DNA of 64,000 nucleotides from Sclerotinia nivalis (lineage: Eukaryota; Ascomycota; Leotiomycetes; Helotiales; Sclerotiniaceae). Below the pieces are notes generated by a model. The model was not told the DNA's origin and did not search any database. It saw only the letters and a list, made by a program, of their open reading frames with translations. This document shows, one piece after another, positions 24,093-35,711 of this stretch. The stretch lies in the NCBI GenBank assembly GCA_029531795.1, contig JAPEIS010000004.1:2790001-2854000 (forward strand), written 5' to 3'. The translations under genes and the position numbers were made by a program. Position 1 is the stretch's first letter. Every line of letters starts with the position of its first letter.

Positions 24093-25631
24093 CTAACCCA
24101 TATTCCCGCCCATTTCACGCCCACTCGTAGTCGCCGTCGAAGGGTTATCATTATTCCAACTCAAATATGTGTGATCACCGAGTTTTCTTGGCTTGATAAG
24201 ATGGGTGACGGTAAAGAGGGCGCCGAGTAGGATACAGAGACCTCCTACGACAATGTACGCGATACCCAGGAAAGGATTCTTGCCACCCATGACGGTACGA
24301 GTTGAAATAATGATAGATTTGGTCCCGCCGTATTCGGTAACGTTGAAAACTGTAAATTGTTAAGGAAAATCCGAAAAATAAAAAATACCCACAAAGGTCT
24401 CGAACTTACGGTGTATGACTTCAACTTGATATTGTCCAGTTTTCATGGTATCATTATCATTTCTTTGTACCAGTTTACTGAATGTTGGCAACCCAGCCAA
24501 TCTCATCCATACTTGAAATGCTTCATCGTTTTCAAGATCGGGGTGGTAATCATCACTATAATTTTTTGGATATCGTTCCACCCAGTTTGGAGGAACAACG
24601 ACATCTGACCAATTGTATTTCGTTGGGCCATACAGTGCTTTATCACTACGCCATGACACGTCCGAATTATTTTTCATGGAATATGTGGTGCCATTGGCGG
24701 AACTTCCACCCGCGGCATTTTGTAGGATTGGAAATGAGAATGTATCGTTAAACACGGAATTTGGAGCTAGACCACATGGATAATATGGTTTTTCAACACC
24801 ATTGTCATTTACGGTCGTGAGTGGCGTACAATCGCTAGAATGGATAGTACTCGCTGAAACGGCTGTGCCGGAAAGCTGGTCGGAGTCAAAGGACTTGGCA
24901 TATCGTCGATGGTTTTGATAAAAGTTGGTGAGCTTGTAGTAGAACAGGACAGGAGGTTCCATCGGGGATTTAATTGGAAATGTGAGCCGACATTGTACAG
25001 CTGGGACAGTGGCATGCGCGACACTGCCGTTATAGTATGTTTGGTTGATTCTTTGCCTGCACCATTCTGGAGCAGTTCCGTCATATTCATATGGTTTTTT
25101 GAAAAACATCTCAACGTTGCTAGAAGGCATGAGACTCCCGGTGTCGACGGAGTTCTGGCAAATTGGCGCATCTGTATGACATCTCGAATAATCGAGTACA
25201 ATTTCTTGGACCTATTCCGAAACATCAGTTATGGCCTTACCAAAACAACTATTGTAGAAGTCGTGCTTTATTTACTGACCACACTACTAGCGTACAATAA
25301 ACCACCACCAATTGGCGCGAATATTATTCCAATGGCGAAGAATAATGGAAGTACGGTTTTAGGTGTGAGAATAGGTCTAGCATCGTGTCAGCTTCATCTT
25401 CGCGCAATCAATCCCAAGCGCATACTCACTGCCATGCCTTCAATCTTTGTTGTCTAAATGCCGTATCTATTGATCACAGATAAAAATCAGTATGCCAACC
25501 CTATAGCATCAGATCGTGGGTTCCTGACTTGCTGGCCGTCTACTCTTCGTCTTTCCTTTGTCCCCGTGTAAATGAGGATCCTGCGAACTGATAGAGTCCT
25601 CATGTTGCATTGCTGGTGGTTGATCAGCCAT
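24093..25631 (-). CDS. CDC50: Cdc50/Lem3 family P4-ATPase (flippase) subunit
   Basis: Five exons (25631-25529, 25466-25430, 25376-25280, 25211-24410, 24349-24093) encode 431 residues; introns are 62, 53, 68 and 60 nt. The spliced N-terminal region reads [18 protein letters not shown], the hallmark of this family just before TM1. TM1 is [20 protein letters not shown]. The large lumenal loop carries paired cysteines and many N-x-S/T sites. TM2 ([20 protein letters not shown]) is followed by the conserved [12 protein letters not shown] tail. Cdc50 proteins bind P4-ATPases such as Drs2 and Dnf and are needed for their ER exit and phospholipid flipping in Golgi and plasma membrane. ATG at 25629-25631 is the start; the first intron lies directly after the polar N-terminus. 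The gene is intact by every visible feature. Confidence 0.95.
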
Positions 25632-26152
25632 CTTGAAGATGATTTGCGATCATGAGCCAAATGCTGATTTGATTTGATTTTTTGGTGTAAGTCGCAGAAG
25701 AATCCAAATGGCAGTTGAATTATGGTGGTTGTTGAAGTTGTCGTCGCGATTGATGGTGCACTTGAAGCCCGTGGTTTCCGCTGCGGCGAATTAAATTTAG
25801 CGCACTTCAGCCACACTTTGTCTGGAAAAGTTTCAGCCACAGTAAGGAGACGAACTAAAAAGGTTCTCTAAAACATGAATGCTGAAAGATATCACGATGC
25901 ATCTGTTCAAAGCGTTGTAGTCACATAACATACATGAATTTGTGTTTAATTTCTTCGTGCCTCTATTGCTATTGACGCTAGACCCGTACAGTACTATGTT
26001 ATTAATGCTATCCCTAACCCGCTTGCCAAAAACGGTATCCACGACAATCAAATAACGCTATAATGGTATCTTGTATATCTATACTCCTAGCAAACACCCA
26101 TACCCTCCCATATGTACTCCTCATACTGATCACAAATTACTTCTGGAATCAT
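25632..26152. other. Short gap between Cdc50 start and Sae2 end
   Basis: Both neighbours are on the - strand, so this 520-bp gap holds the Cdc50 promoter and leader and the Sae2/CtIP 3' UTR. I see no further gene. Confidence 0.5.
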
Positions 26153-29056
26153 TTACTCATCTTTGAACAACCACGCACCACCCGGCCTCATGGCTTCAGC
26201 ATATCTTTCAGCTACCTTCTCTCGCTCTACTTCTTTTTGCCTTTTCTTTAATGCCTCGTCTTCTTGTGTGTTAGGAAAATCAGCCTCCCAGAATCCAGGA
26301 GGCGTGCTTCTCCTTGGAACGACAGACCGGTGCCTCCCCATTGTATTCGATAACTTCCACTTTCTAGCTTGTGCTAAAACTTCCTTTCTTTCTTGTTTTT
26401 CCATGGTCCAAATTTTGTGTTTGTTGTCGCCTAGGTACTCTTCTAGAAGAGTGTCTTCCTCTCCCTTTTGTGAAATTGTAGGGTTTTCTCTCGCCGAGTA
26501 GAGAGCTTGCGCTAAGGCGCCAAATTGTTTTCCGCAACATTCTTCTCTAACACAGCCCGGAAGACATTGACGATCCTTACCACGAACTACGTCTGTATAT
26601 GCATAATCATAACCTTGATTGAAGTTTGGATTGATTTTGAAATGATCTAGTCTCAACATGGTTACGGGTCGTGATCTATATGGCTCTTGTTCGGGATCAT
26701 CCGAATCAAGGTCTTGCCCCTTTCCTCTTCTTGGTCTTCTCTTCGTTGTAGTCGGTGGCATGGGAACTCCCAATCTCACCTTTGGAGTAGATTTGGTAGG
26801 TGACCTAATTGATTCTCGAGATGCTTCTGTTGCTCGTTTTAGGGACAGCTCGACAAGTGTAGTTGAGCCTCGTCTGGAAGCTCTTATTGATGGTTTAGAG
26901 ATTTCCCTCATAATGCCAGCTTGAGGACGACTTGTAGGTCTCTTGACGGTTTCATCCCCTTCGTCGCTTACAGATGCTCTTCTTTCTGGCTTCAAAATCT
27001 CTTTCCTGATACCACTTCGAGGACGATTGACAGCTTTGCTGATGACTTCGCGTCCTTCACCGCTTACAGCCGCTCTTTTTCCTCGTACCGGAGTAGCATC
27101 TTGCCGATGGTCTCCACGGTGCTTTGGGAGGCATGATGTATTTTCTGAAAATTCTCCTTGACCGAGGCGCGACGTCGTTATCTCTGTCGACAATTTGGAT
27201 GGTGGGAGTATTACCGATCGTACTTCTGGAACTGCCGATTGCGGCGTTGGGTAGGCGGTGCTTTTTGTTGGTGGTGGGCTTGAAAGCAGGTTATCGAGAA
27301 GGTCGGTGGAATGAATGCGTCCCTTTCCCACAGAAGCAGGAGTTTTTGCGGGGCTAATTGACTCTCCATCCTCAAGTATTCCCTTCACTCCTCGAAACAT
27401 AGCATTTGACTTTCGTTCCTGTTTGGCAGGAAGCTTGATATCCACTGTATTTGGAAGGGTGCGATTAGTACTGAGTGGCCGCAGTGGTTTGCTGACTGAG
27501 CTTTTGCCTCTCTTACTCGCTGGCGTAATCATTGTCCTCCTTGGCTGCTCAATTGTGACAGGTGTGAGGGCATGGTTTCTCTCATCCATACTGTCATCAA
27601 GCAACATCTCATCGCTCACCTCATTCTCAACTTCGTTCTCGACGTCCTCTACAAATGGCACAAATACTCGACGGCGCTTTCTTGGTGTAACAACCTTGTC
27701 GCCAATGTCGTCCAAATCGAGGCTTTCACTTGCATGAAGTGTCCTAGATATGATAGGGCTACTTGAGCCGATGTGCTCTACCTTGACCTTAGGCATAGGC
27801 GTGTGTTGTGAATCACGCTCGTTCCTTTTCCTCTTCCCAACCGAGCGAGCAGATATGAATTCTGGGGAATCGCTGGATGATGGCATCTTAGGTGTCTCCA
27901 TGTTTGGCTCCCTTGCGATATCATTTTCCCTGTCACCAGATAGAGAGGATTCAGGATCTTGCGTAGAACTCGAATGATGAGGTTCTGTAGGTAAATACCG
28001 AGTCTCTTCGACACTAATCACACACTGAGATTTGTACACATGTCTTGGAAGCTGGGGAGATTCATGATTCGCTTCTTCATAGCCATCTTTCTCATGCTCA
28101 AAATCATCCAGATCAGATTGTCGAGTCTTATTTGCTTGGGGATCGTTTGTAGGACTCGTTAAAGGAACTTCAGATGGTGGAGCAGCCAGAACGACACCTC
28201 CGGGGTCACTCCGCAAAAAATTTCTAGCCATTGTAACATTGCTTCCTTCCAATTCTCGTGAATCTGACCTTAATTTCCGAATTTCTTGCGCTTGTGCATT
28301 AGATTGGTCGGCTTTGTTTGTAAAAGATGTATTTTGCTCGTTATTCCACACTTCCGATTGACGTGATTTCGCCTTCTTTTCCCGCAGTATTTCGGCAAGT
28401 TTATCTGCTCTTTCTTTCTGTATTGACCATTGCTCCTTGACACGCTTGTGGTCATTCCAGAGTTTCTTATAACTCAATTCCCGGCCTTCTGAAGGTAATT
28501 GTCCGTTGTCAAAGGAACTCGACCTCTCATTGTCGGTCCTAGAAAGCTCGGTATCTCTTGCTCGTATGGCCGCATTGCTTAGTTCCATCGACAACTTTTT
28601 GTTTTGCTCCTCAAGATCTTCTACTCTTAAAGTTACATTCCGATACTTCTTCAGCTCCTCCGTGAGAAGCCTATTCTCTTCGTCGAGTTTATCAGCTCGA
28701 GTAGCTGCATCTCGATTTGATCGGAGCTCCTCTTTGAGTCTTGAAATGTCCTCCTCTAGGAGCTTTATTTTCAAGCCCTTCTCCTGCAGCGCATCTTCCT
28801 CCGAGCGGGCCTGAGCAGGGTGCTTTTCATTGTCGGTTTCAAAGGATTTCGCTTTCGATCTTAATTTCTCTAATTCATCCTTGCGAATTATCGTATTGTC
28901 ACCATCCACAAGTTCTGCCAGTCCAGCACGATCAGTAAACAAGCTTAGTCGGTCCGTAGGGATAAGATTACCATTGCTGAGGTTTTGCTCGATGTTGTTG
29001 CAGGCCTTTTTCAATTGCTCAAACAATTCGCGTCTACCATTTCTCCATTGCTCCAT
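26153..29056 (-). CDS. SAE2: Sae2/Ctp1/CtIP DNA end-resection protein
   Basis: This single-exon gene encodes 967 residues. The N-terminal quarter (about 60-240) is rich in E, K, L and R heptads, fitting the coiled-coil oligomerisation region of the family. The middle is long, polar and rich in S/T-P sites, as expected for CDK/ATM-type phosphorylation targets. The C-terminal 170 residues are the conserved Sae2/CtIP domain. They include a cysteine cluster (CLPGC and ECC at about 831-841) and the RHR motif at 908-910 within MGRHRSVVPRRSTPPGFW. Family members activate the Mre11-Rad50-Nbs1/Xrs2 nuclease to start resection of double-strand breaks, acting in the nucleus. The linker carries an internal duplication near residues 670-735. 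ATG at 29056 is the first in-frame start. It is much longer than yeast Sae2, but filamentous fungal homologues are generally long. Confidence 0.92.
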   Translation of the reverse strand: MEQWRNGRRELFEQLKKACNNIEQNLSNGNLIPTDRLSLFTDRAGLAELVDGDNTIIRKDELEKLRSKAKSFETDNEKHPAQARSEEDALQEKGLKIKLLEEDISRLKEELRSNRDAATRADKLDEENRLLTEELKKYRNVTLRVEDLEEQNKKLSMELSNAAIRARDTELSRTDNERSSSFDNGQLPSEGRELSYKKLWNDHKRVKEQWSIQKERADKLAEILREKKAKSRQSEVWNNEQNTSFTNKADQSNAQAQEIRKLRSDSRELEGSNVTMARNFLRSDPGGVVLAAPPSEVPLTSPTNDPQANKTRQSDLDDFEHEKDGYEEANHESPQLPRHVYKSQCVISVEETRYLPTEPHHSSSTQDPESSLSGDRENDIAREPNMETPKMPSSSDSPEFISARSVGKRKRNERDSQHTPMPKVKVEHIGSSSPIISRTLHASESLDLDDIGDKVVTPRKRRRVFVPFVEDVENEVENEVSDEMLLDDSMDERNHALTPVTIEQPRRTMITPASKRGKSSVSKPLRPLSTNRTLPNTVDIKLPAKQERKSNAMFRGVKGILEDGESISPAKTPASVGKGRIHSTDLLDNLLSSPPPTKSTAYPTPQSAVPEVRSVILPPSKLSTEITTSRLGQGEFSENTSCLPKHRGDHRQDATPVRGKRAAVSGEGREVISKAVNRPRSGIRKEILKPERRASVSDEGDETVKRPTSRPQAGIMREISKPSIRASRRGSTTLVELSLKRATEASRESIRSPTKSTPKVRLGVPMPPTTTKRRPRRGKGQDLDSDDPEQEPYRSRPVTMLRLDHFKINPNFNQGYDYAYTDVVRGKDRQCLPGCVREECCGKQFGALAQALYSARENPTISQKGEEDTLLEEYLGDNKHKIWTMEKQERKEVLAQARKWKLSNTMGRHRSVVPRRSTPPGFWEADFPNTQEDEALKKRQKEVEREKVAERYAEAMRPGGAWLFKDE

Positions 29057-31350
29057 TTCTACCCTTTTTGGCGAATTCTGAGTTCATCACAGCTGTGAGG
29101 TGAACTTGTTGAAGTGGCGCGTCGCGTTGTGGATTCACTTTGACGTCAGTTTATTTTCGACGCGGCCGCCGGAACTCGGTTCGGCAGAAATCTACTTCAC
29201 TCCCGACACTCCCGATATTACCGAAATTTCCTCACAGCAAACAGACATCCATTATGAAAATCATCCAGACACTCTAATTGAAACAAGTTCTCCCCTTCTT
29301 TATTTATAATAAAAATATTTATGTGAAGATAATACGCCTGCGGATAGCCTCCTACACCCTACCTCAAATATTATCCTCGTTGGACCATGGTCACGAATTC
29401 CGATGTAAGAAAAGAAGGAGAGACTGCTCTGCTCATAGTTCGAAATCTGAGTCGTCTTTTCAATGCAACCATTATAATGTTCGGATTTAGCTTGTGAAGT
29501 TTGATGAGTTGAGCGACCACCCTGTAATGGTATGGACAAGCTTGTAGGTTAAGGCATCCCACCACTTAATGGCTGTAGTTGGCCGGGCGAAAGACTTTAC
29601 GGGCACTAGTTGCCGGAATCATGATTTGTCTGGGTTGGTAATTTTAACTCGAAGGAATTGGCCTTATATATTGTCCCCCACAATCCACCAATGCCCCGTT
29701 CGATCGTGTGTTGGCTGGGGTAGCTGCAATGTGTCATTGGGCTAGGTGAGCTTCAAGGTTACCACGAACTTGAGATCTCTGGAAGCGCTGAATGCCGCTG
29801 ATTGGCAAAGAAAAGAAGTCAAATAAGTCATTTCTTGTTTTGGAAGCTTGTGGGTAAAGGAAATTGCATACAATTGAGTCCGCACAGGCATGTGTGAAGT
29901 CCGTTTGTCCCAAAATTGTGGACCAATGTTTTCCAACTGAAAACTGTCTTGGATAGTTGTGGTTTGGGGAGTGTCCGAGCAAATTTACCTCTACTTCATG
30001 ACTGGCTAGTAGATGGACATGGTCAAAAACCTGGAGGTTATGAGAAATTTAGTCTCCCGAGTGTTGCTGGACCCTTCAGTATTCCTGTGGCTCTAACATG
30101 TTGAAAGAATGAAGCAGATGACTTCCTCTAGCGGTGAACCATCCAACCATGATTGTTCACCACAGTTTTAAGAAATAGCTTTGTTCCAATGATTTCCCAA
30201 CTCAAACATATGAGAGGTGGCTCGCTCCGGCATTGGCCTCTCAGTTCCGTGGACAATGGTGGTCAAGGCACGGAGTATCATAGATGTATCTCGGGTGTCC
30301 CCAAAGTTATGTGTGATTGGCACACGTAGCAGACTCCTAGAAAGTAGGTCTAGGTTTCAATGGATGGACTGAGTCATGATGAATGGTAACCTCAAAAGCT
30401 TTGATCATATGATTCGGCTCACTCGTGACTCTGTTTCCTTGGGTAAGCATTTGTCAATTGACAATGGAATGGAATCGTGGCATACCTCACACATATACGA
30501 CACTGAGAATTGCACATTTTGTACAAATGCTATGTGTTTCGAGAACTATTGTTTCAAAAAGAGAAGTTGAATACAACTTGGACGGCGAAAAGGGATTATC
30601 GTCTTTACGATTTGATTGGCCAGTAAAGTACTATTGGAAATTGGCCTTGTACCGAGCAATGTCATGCTCTTTTTCAAGCCCTTTTGTCCTTGCCCGAATC
30701 CCATTTTTCCCCCTGAAACACATCCTCATTTTCTGTTTTGACTTCAATCTCTCGATTGTCTTTACAGCGACACACCCCACTAACAACATATTTACTGTGA
30801 GTTACCAGTTTTGAATAGCTACTACGTATACCGATTGCAGAGTCATACTAAAATGTTTCTTTTTATATGTGCTGCCCGGCAGAATGAATCCGACTACCAC
30901 AATTGACACCAGCAAAATACATCACTCTTGACAAGAAAGGATGGTGGTATAACCACCATCCGCCCCTTTTTATGGTTCTTCTTGTTTCAATCTCACACTT
31001 CACTTACCTCCCGAAAGGGCTGAACAAAAAGATCCGCGTGGCTCAGAACCTATATCGGAGTGCCCATGAAGCGAGATCGGATCATTTTGAAATCCCACAT
31101 CAAGATCTACATCCCTCCGAGCCTTATATTGCTTCACGAATCTGGTCATCGTGTGTTTTCTTTCTTTATCTAAAGATGTTAATTATTATGTGATTCTTTG
31201 AACCATGACAGCTGCCATCAATGCTGCATTACTAGTCTAATATACAGAATCTACCTTGAAGATCAAAATGTGCGTTGACTTTATTCCACATTCCCCTTTT
31301 ACATATACCAACGAAAGATAATGAAATTGTTGCCCCACTGATTGAATTGA
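29057..31350. other. Intergenic region, no gene seen
   Basis: About 2.3 kb follow upstream of the Sae2/CtIP start. Short frames only; none has a recognised motif. The region near 30130-30165 contains a small inverted repeat GGTGAAC...GTTCACC. The 5' side should hold the Sae2/CtIP promoter. Confidence 0.45.
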
Positions 31351-32349
31351 TTAATTGAGAGTTGATAATGGTGGGAGCGCTGTAAAGATTTGGCCTCCGA
31401 TCATAACAGATGAGACAGTGACGACATGGAGCAAGCTAGTCGCTACAATGACGGTCGTCACCACCCCGTTCGTCGTGTATATTTCTTCAGTACCAAGAAG
31501 TGACCTAGCAGAAGATATTGTGGAAGTAGTAGAAGAACGCGTACTGCTTAGTAAACTTGGCTGCGACAGATTGACAGCACAATCTGCTCCTGCTTCATCA
31601 GTCCCCCATCCACTCGCTGCAAATAACCTGCACCATTGCTGACCGCTCGTCTCATTCTTATTGATTGTCACAGCATAACATATATCATCCGAGCCCTGAA
31701 TACCGCATTCAGTCCCATTTCCTGCGTTGTAGTCTAGACAAGCCTCCATACAACCACCCAAATCTGCCACGGTATTGGGCACCGCGAAGCGCTGGAGCAT
31801 TCTGCTGGAGTCTACATCGAAAGTTCGATTGCAAAATAGTCGGAAGTTTGTAGGTGTCATATCCATGCCCGGAATAGCTTGAACTATTGTATTGTTTGAG
31901 TATGGATCGGTTTGACACGGCGAAGTTACGTTTGTGAGCGTTGGAGTTGACTGCGTTTGATTTTGCCTGATATCTATACGTTAATTATAGTTGCGCGAGA
32001 ATCAAAAGTCTGCTTACTTCAAATTACTGTTTTTGTCCCTGCTCTTCATTCCTCCTGCTATGCCACCTCCAATTCCAGCAGCAAGAAGTGCTGCAAGTAC
32101 CATCACAAGTACCCAGAACCACAAGACCCTCACTCCTAATACTTTGCGGTAGTGTCTTAGAAGTTGTCGATTTCCCTCCAGCTCCGCCACAATCTCTTGC
32201 TGCATCAATGCAGTCTCATATTTCTTTTGCGCCTCCCAATCCACCTGCAATCCATCCTGTTGACTGATAGGTCTGGGGCACGAGACCTCGAGACCAGCTT
32301 CGGGTGGTATGGGAATTGGTGATTCGATCGCCCTCAATTTCTCAGGCAT
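31351..32349 (-). CDS. Single-pass membrane protein with cysteine-rich ectodomain
   Basis: Exons 32349-32018 and 31966-31351 (51-nt intron, GTAAGC donor, ATATCAG acceptor) encode 315 residues. Residues 1 to about 73 are cytoplasmic-like and charged, with a proline-rich start. One strong membrane segment follows (VLWFWVLVMVLAALLAAGIG, about 74-95), with no cleavable signal peptide, so a type II orientation is likely. The outer part has N-glycosylation sites and a domain with about eight cysteines (FCNRTF, GGCMEAC, ECGI, DICYAV, QWCRLF) that resembles PAN/apple-like modules often found in fungal surface proteins. An S/T-rich stretch follows. A hydrophobic segment near the C-terminus (VVTTVIVATSLLHVVTVSSV) may be a beta-rich tail. 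The function is not known; a wall-sensing or adhesion role is inference. Confidence 0.75.
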
Positions 32350-33798
32350 TGTTAAAAACCGATATCATAAAGATATCATCTGAAAATCTCTACAGAATTT
32401 TGCTTGAAGAAAATGAAAAATTTCAAGGCGCATGCAGCGCGGGGAAGTAGCTGGATACAAATGAAGCATTGTCAAGTGCCATGACAAACTGCTCCGTGGG
32501 TGTTGTGTGACAGTAGAAGCCTGAAATAATAACAATATGAAGCGCATTGAGAAAGCTATTTATACTTGCAGGGTGTGCTGTTCCTTTGATGCAGGTGTCT
32601 TTTTTTTTGGAAGACTTTCGTAACTACAGCTGACAAAATGATGCGAATGGTGAAAAGGAAAATAAGGTTTGGGTAATGAACCTTTTGATGGAATGCAATA
32701 TGTGATAGCCGTTTGTTCGGTTTTACTGATGAATATGATCATTAAGGGATGTATGGGAGGGCTGGGCCGCAATCCTATAGATTTCGATTGTCCTGTCACG
32801 GTTTGTGGTGGGTTTGAAAATCTACTGAGTGGCCTCATTAATTGGAAATATCTGGGCAGCAATTAATGTTCTTTTGGTCTTACTTCCTTGTGAGTTTAAG
32901 TAATTAAATTTGAATTAAACAAAATATCTATGCTTTTAAAGTTAGAAATATATGCTCCTGCAGCAATTGTGGTCGCCGTCTCGTAAAAATCTGGTGTTCA
33001 TCCGTAAAGTTGGTTCGGCAAGTCACGCCGCATACCACCAAACCTCAAACACCAACACGAAGGATTCTATGCAACCCTAAATAACTTCGATACAACCGCC
33101 CGGATATCTGGTCCATAGATGGGGTACTGATTCCATCTTTCTAAAAGGACGGGTTTTGCGATGGTTTGTTGTTTGTCTCAGTTCATGCAAGGCCTGAATG
33201 GACCAGAATATAAGCGGCACTTCTGTACTTGGAAATTGCTTTGAAAAATTCCCTTCCCATTCCACCCATTCAGTTAATAATTTTCTTAGAAGAGGTTGCA
33301 GCACTGCTCACCTGTACCTATCATTTTGTCTAACGCCGGCCGGTTCGCAATGCAAATATGACACAAATTCCAGACCTCTTCATGGAGATTAGGTGAAACC
33401 TTACGAGTCATCTGAAAATATCAAGCAAGACCTTTCCCTGCGATGCTTTATATACACAATCATTAGTCCAAAATAGGTCAGTCCTCCAACCAATGCACAA
33501 AGGCTGCAAAAGAAAATGTGCGGAGGAGGCACAGCGTGCTTTTTGTACCAACTAAATGTAAGGGTTCCATCACAATAATCTATCATCACTACAGTCCAAA
33601 AGAAGCTCGTGAATAATTAGAGCCTGTGATGTGTGTCTGTAGCTCTTTCTCCGGGAGAAATCCGGTATATATCACAGGATTGTTATCTATTGAGGTTCTA
33701 GCGGGTGTGGACCCGCACAGATTAGGAATTACTGGTAGGTGATTAGTATTTCCAAAGGTCCATTTGACAATCGTGAAATAGGTTATTGAATTATCATT

Positions 33799-33866
33799 GA
33801 GTTGAATTGTAAAATACGGATATTTTCTCACTGAGTTGAATTGTAAAATACGGATATTTTCTCACT
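33799..33866. repeat. Perfect 34-bp tandem duplication
   Basis: Two adjacent identical 34-bp units (33799-33832 and 33833-33866), each beginning GAGTTGAATTGTAAAATACG and ending TTTTCTCACT, are present. There are no differences between the copies, so the duplication is recent. Because 34 is not a multiple of three it would shift the frame of the coding-like - strand stretch in which it lies. Confidence 0.9.
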
Positions 33867-35711
33867 GAGATCTAAAAGATCCGCGCGGATTTGGACGTTC
33901 AACGTGTGTAAATCTATTTCGTCTCGTGCTGGTTGCAAGGTGGGATAGAGAGTCAGTACCTGGTAGGAAGATATGGTAAGTGAATGTTGGCAAAGAATTT
34001 ACGGGCGATATTCGCAGATGCCACCGACAATCACATTTGAGGACCTTGTAATAGACTGGATAACACATTAAACTTACAGTCAAATAATTTCCAAATAACA
34101 AAACAAGGAAACCTGTAAGATAGTCAAACTGTTATGGAAGATGTCGGGAGCAGAGATGAAGCTTCTGGTCAGTACTTTTGTATTACCCTTATCGAAACTC
34201 GTTGCGTGCGTTAATTGCATGTTTATTCTATAATCATCTGTATTGTTACCTTCTTACCAACCCAAAGTTAGTTGAATCCGCCGGGGTGAGGCTGCATAAT
34301 TTTCTGGATTTCTCTCCGCCTTTTTCCAAAATTTGCGGAATGTGTTAAAATTAGCGTGCTATACACTACCTCTTTTGGAATCGTATTACACATTACCCGC
34401 CTCAATACAAAGTGCAATTTTCAAATATGACATTATGACTTTATTATCCATTGTTGCAATGAAATTTTCTCAAAGGTGGAAGTACTAGTAGGACCAATGG
34501 GGAAGAAAGCTCGGTCGCGTAATGTCGCTTCGAGCCCCTAATGAAGGATACACTCAATAATATAGCAAAACTCCATTAAAATGAACTAGAAATGTTTTTA
34601 CATAGATCTTTATTGTCTACATGATTCCTATTGAAAAAACAAAGGCATTCTTTTTAATTGTTACTCGATTCATTTGATTTAGTTGAACCAACCAACCAGT
34701 GCATCCTAAAATGCTTTCCAGATAAGATTACCATAGCAGTAGCACAAAGAAAATTTTCAGATGGTTGATTTGTGATGAGAACTTGATCCCTTTAGTAAGA
34801 GCAATCTCCGCAATGATGGCAATGAATGATGAGTCTGAAGGATGAAAGTCCACACCGCAGAAGAGGTGGGAAGTTAGACCTTTGGGACCAAATGACCGTG
34901 CAGATCCTGGAAACAATGGTGAATAAATGAGCTCAAGGCAAATTTTCCTCCATTAGCAACCCCAAAAGGGTAAAGTATAAGAGCGTAGATGAGCAACAAA
35001 GTAGAACAGGCTAATATTACTGGCTCATGTTCAAGCCACGAGATCTTCAGATATGCAACCTAAACAGGGAAAAATGAAAAGTCGATGAATCCACCCAGTA
35101 ACTAGAGGTTCTCAAGTCACGTGGAACCGACATCTGATGGGAAGCAAATCAACAGAAATTGTAGCCAGTAGCTGATGGCTATGGATGCACGTTTTACAAA
35201 TACAGATCTGCAACAAAAGGAACACTTTTGATATCACTGGCTAGGAGCTTCTAACACAGAACCTTTAGATGAGAAGCTCAAGAGAAATGGCGTGATCTAT
35301 ATCATCATTTTCAAATCTGATAATATGATTTTCGGGTACTAGAAGAGGTATTGCCATTTGACAGCCACTTTAATAGATACTCTTTTTGATATTGAAGTAT
35401 AACTTGCGATTAGAATGAGTCTTTATAGCAACAATATATGAAGCAATAATTGAAAGTCATGAAGAAGGAACTGAGTTCAAATCTAGGAAAAACATCGAGA
35501 TGATCCTGAACATTGAGAAAAGCCTTATGAAACTCAATTCAAATTCATAGCAGCCTCATTACCAGGGGATCTTCTCTCTTTCCGGCAGAATAAACCGGTT
35601 GTAAGGCCGCCCCGTTAGATTTGTGAAAAAATGATACTGACAGGCAGTAATACACATCCTCATTGGTTCTTCCACGTTTCTGCCAGGTGGTAGGGAGTCT
35701 AAAGCAGCTAT

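Noticed and set aside
28270..28455. Short frames inside the Sae2/CtIP gene on both strands
   Set aside because: They are shadows of the 967-codon frame, which carries the conserved C-terminal domain.
33077..33304. 75-codon - strand frame with protein-like composition
   Set aside because: It opens with a GTG and I could not join it to another exon or identify a family.
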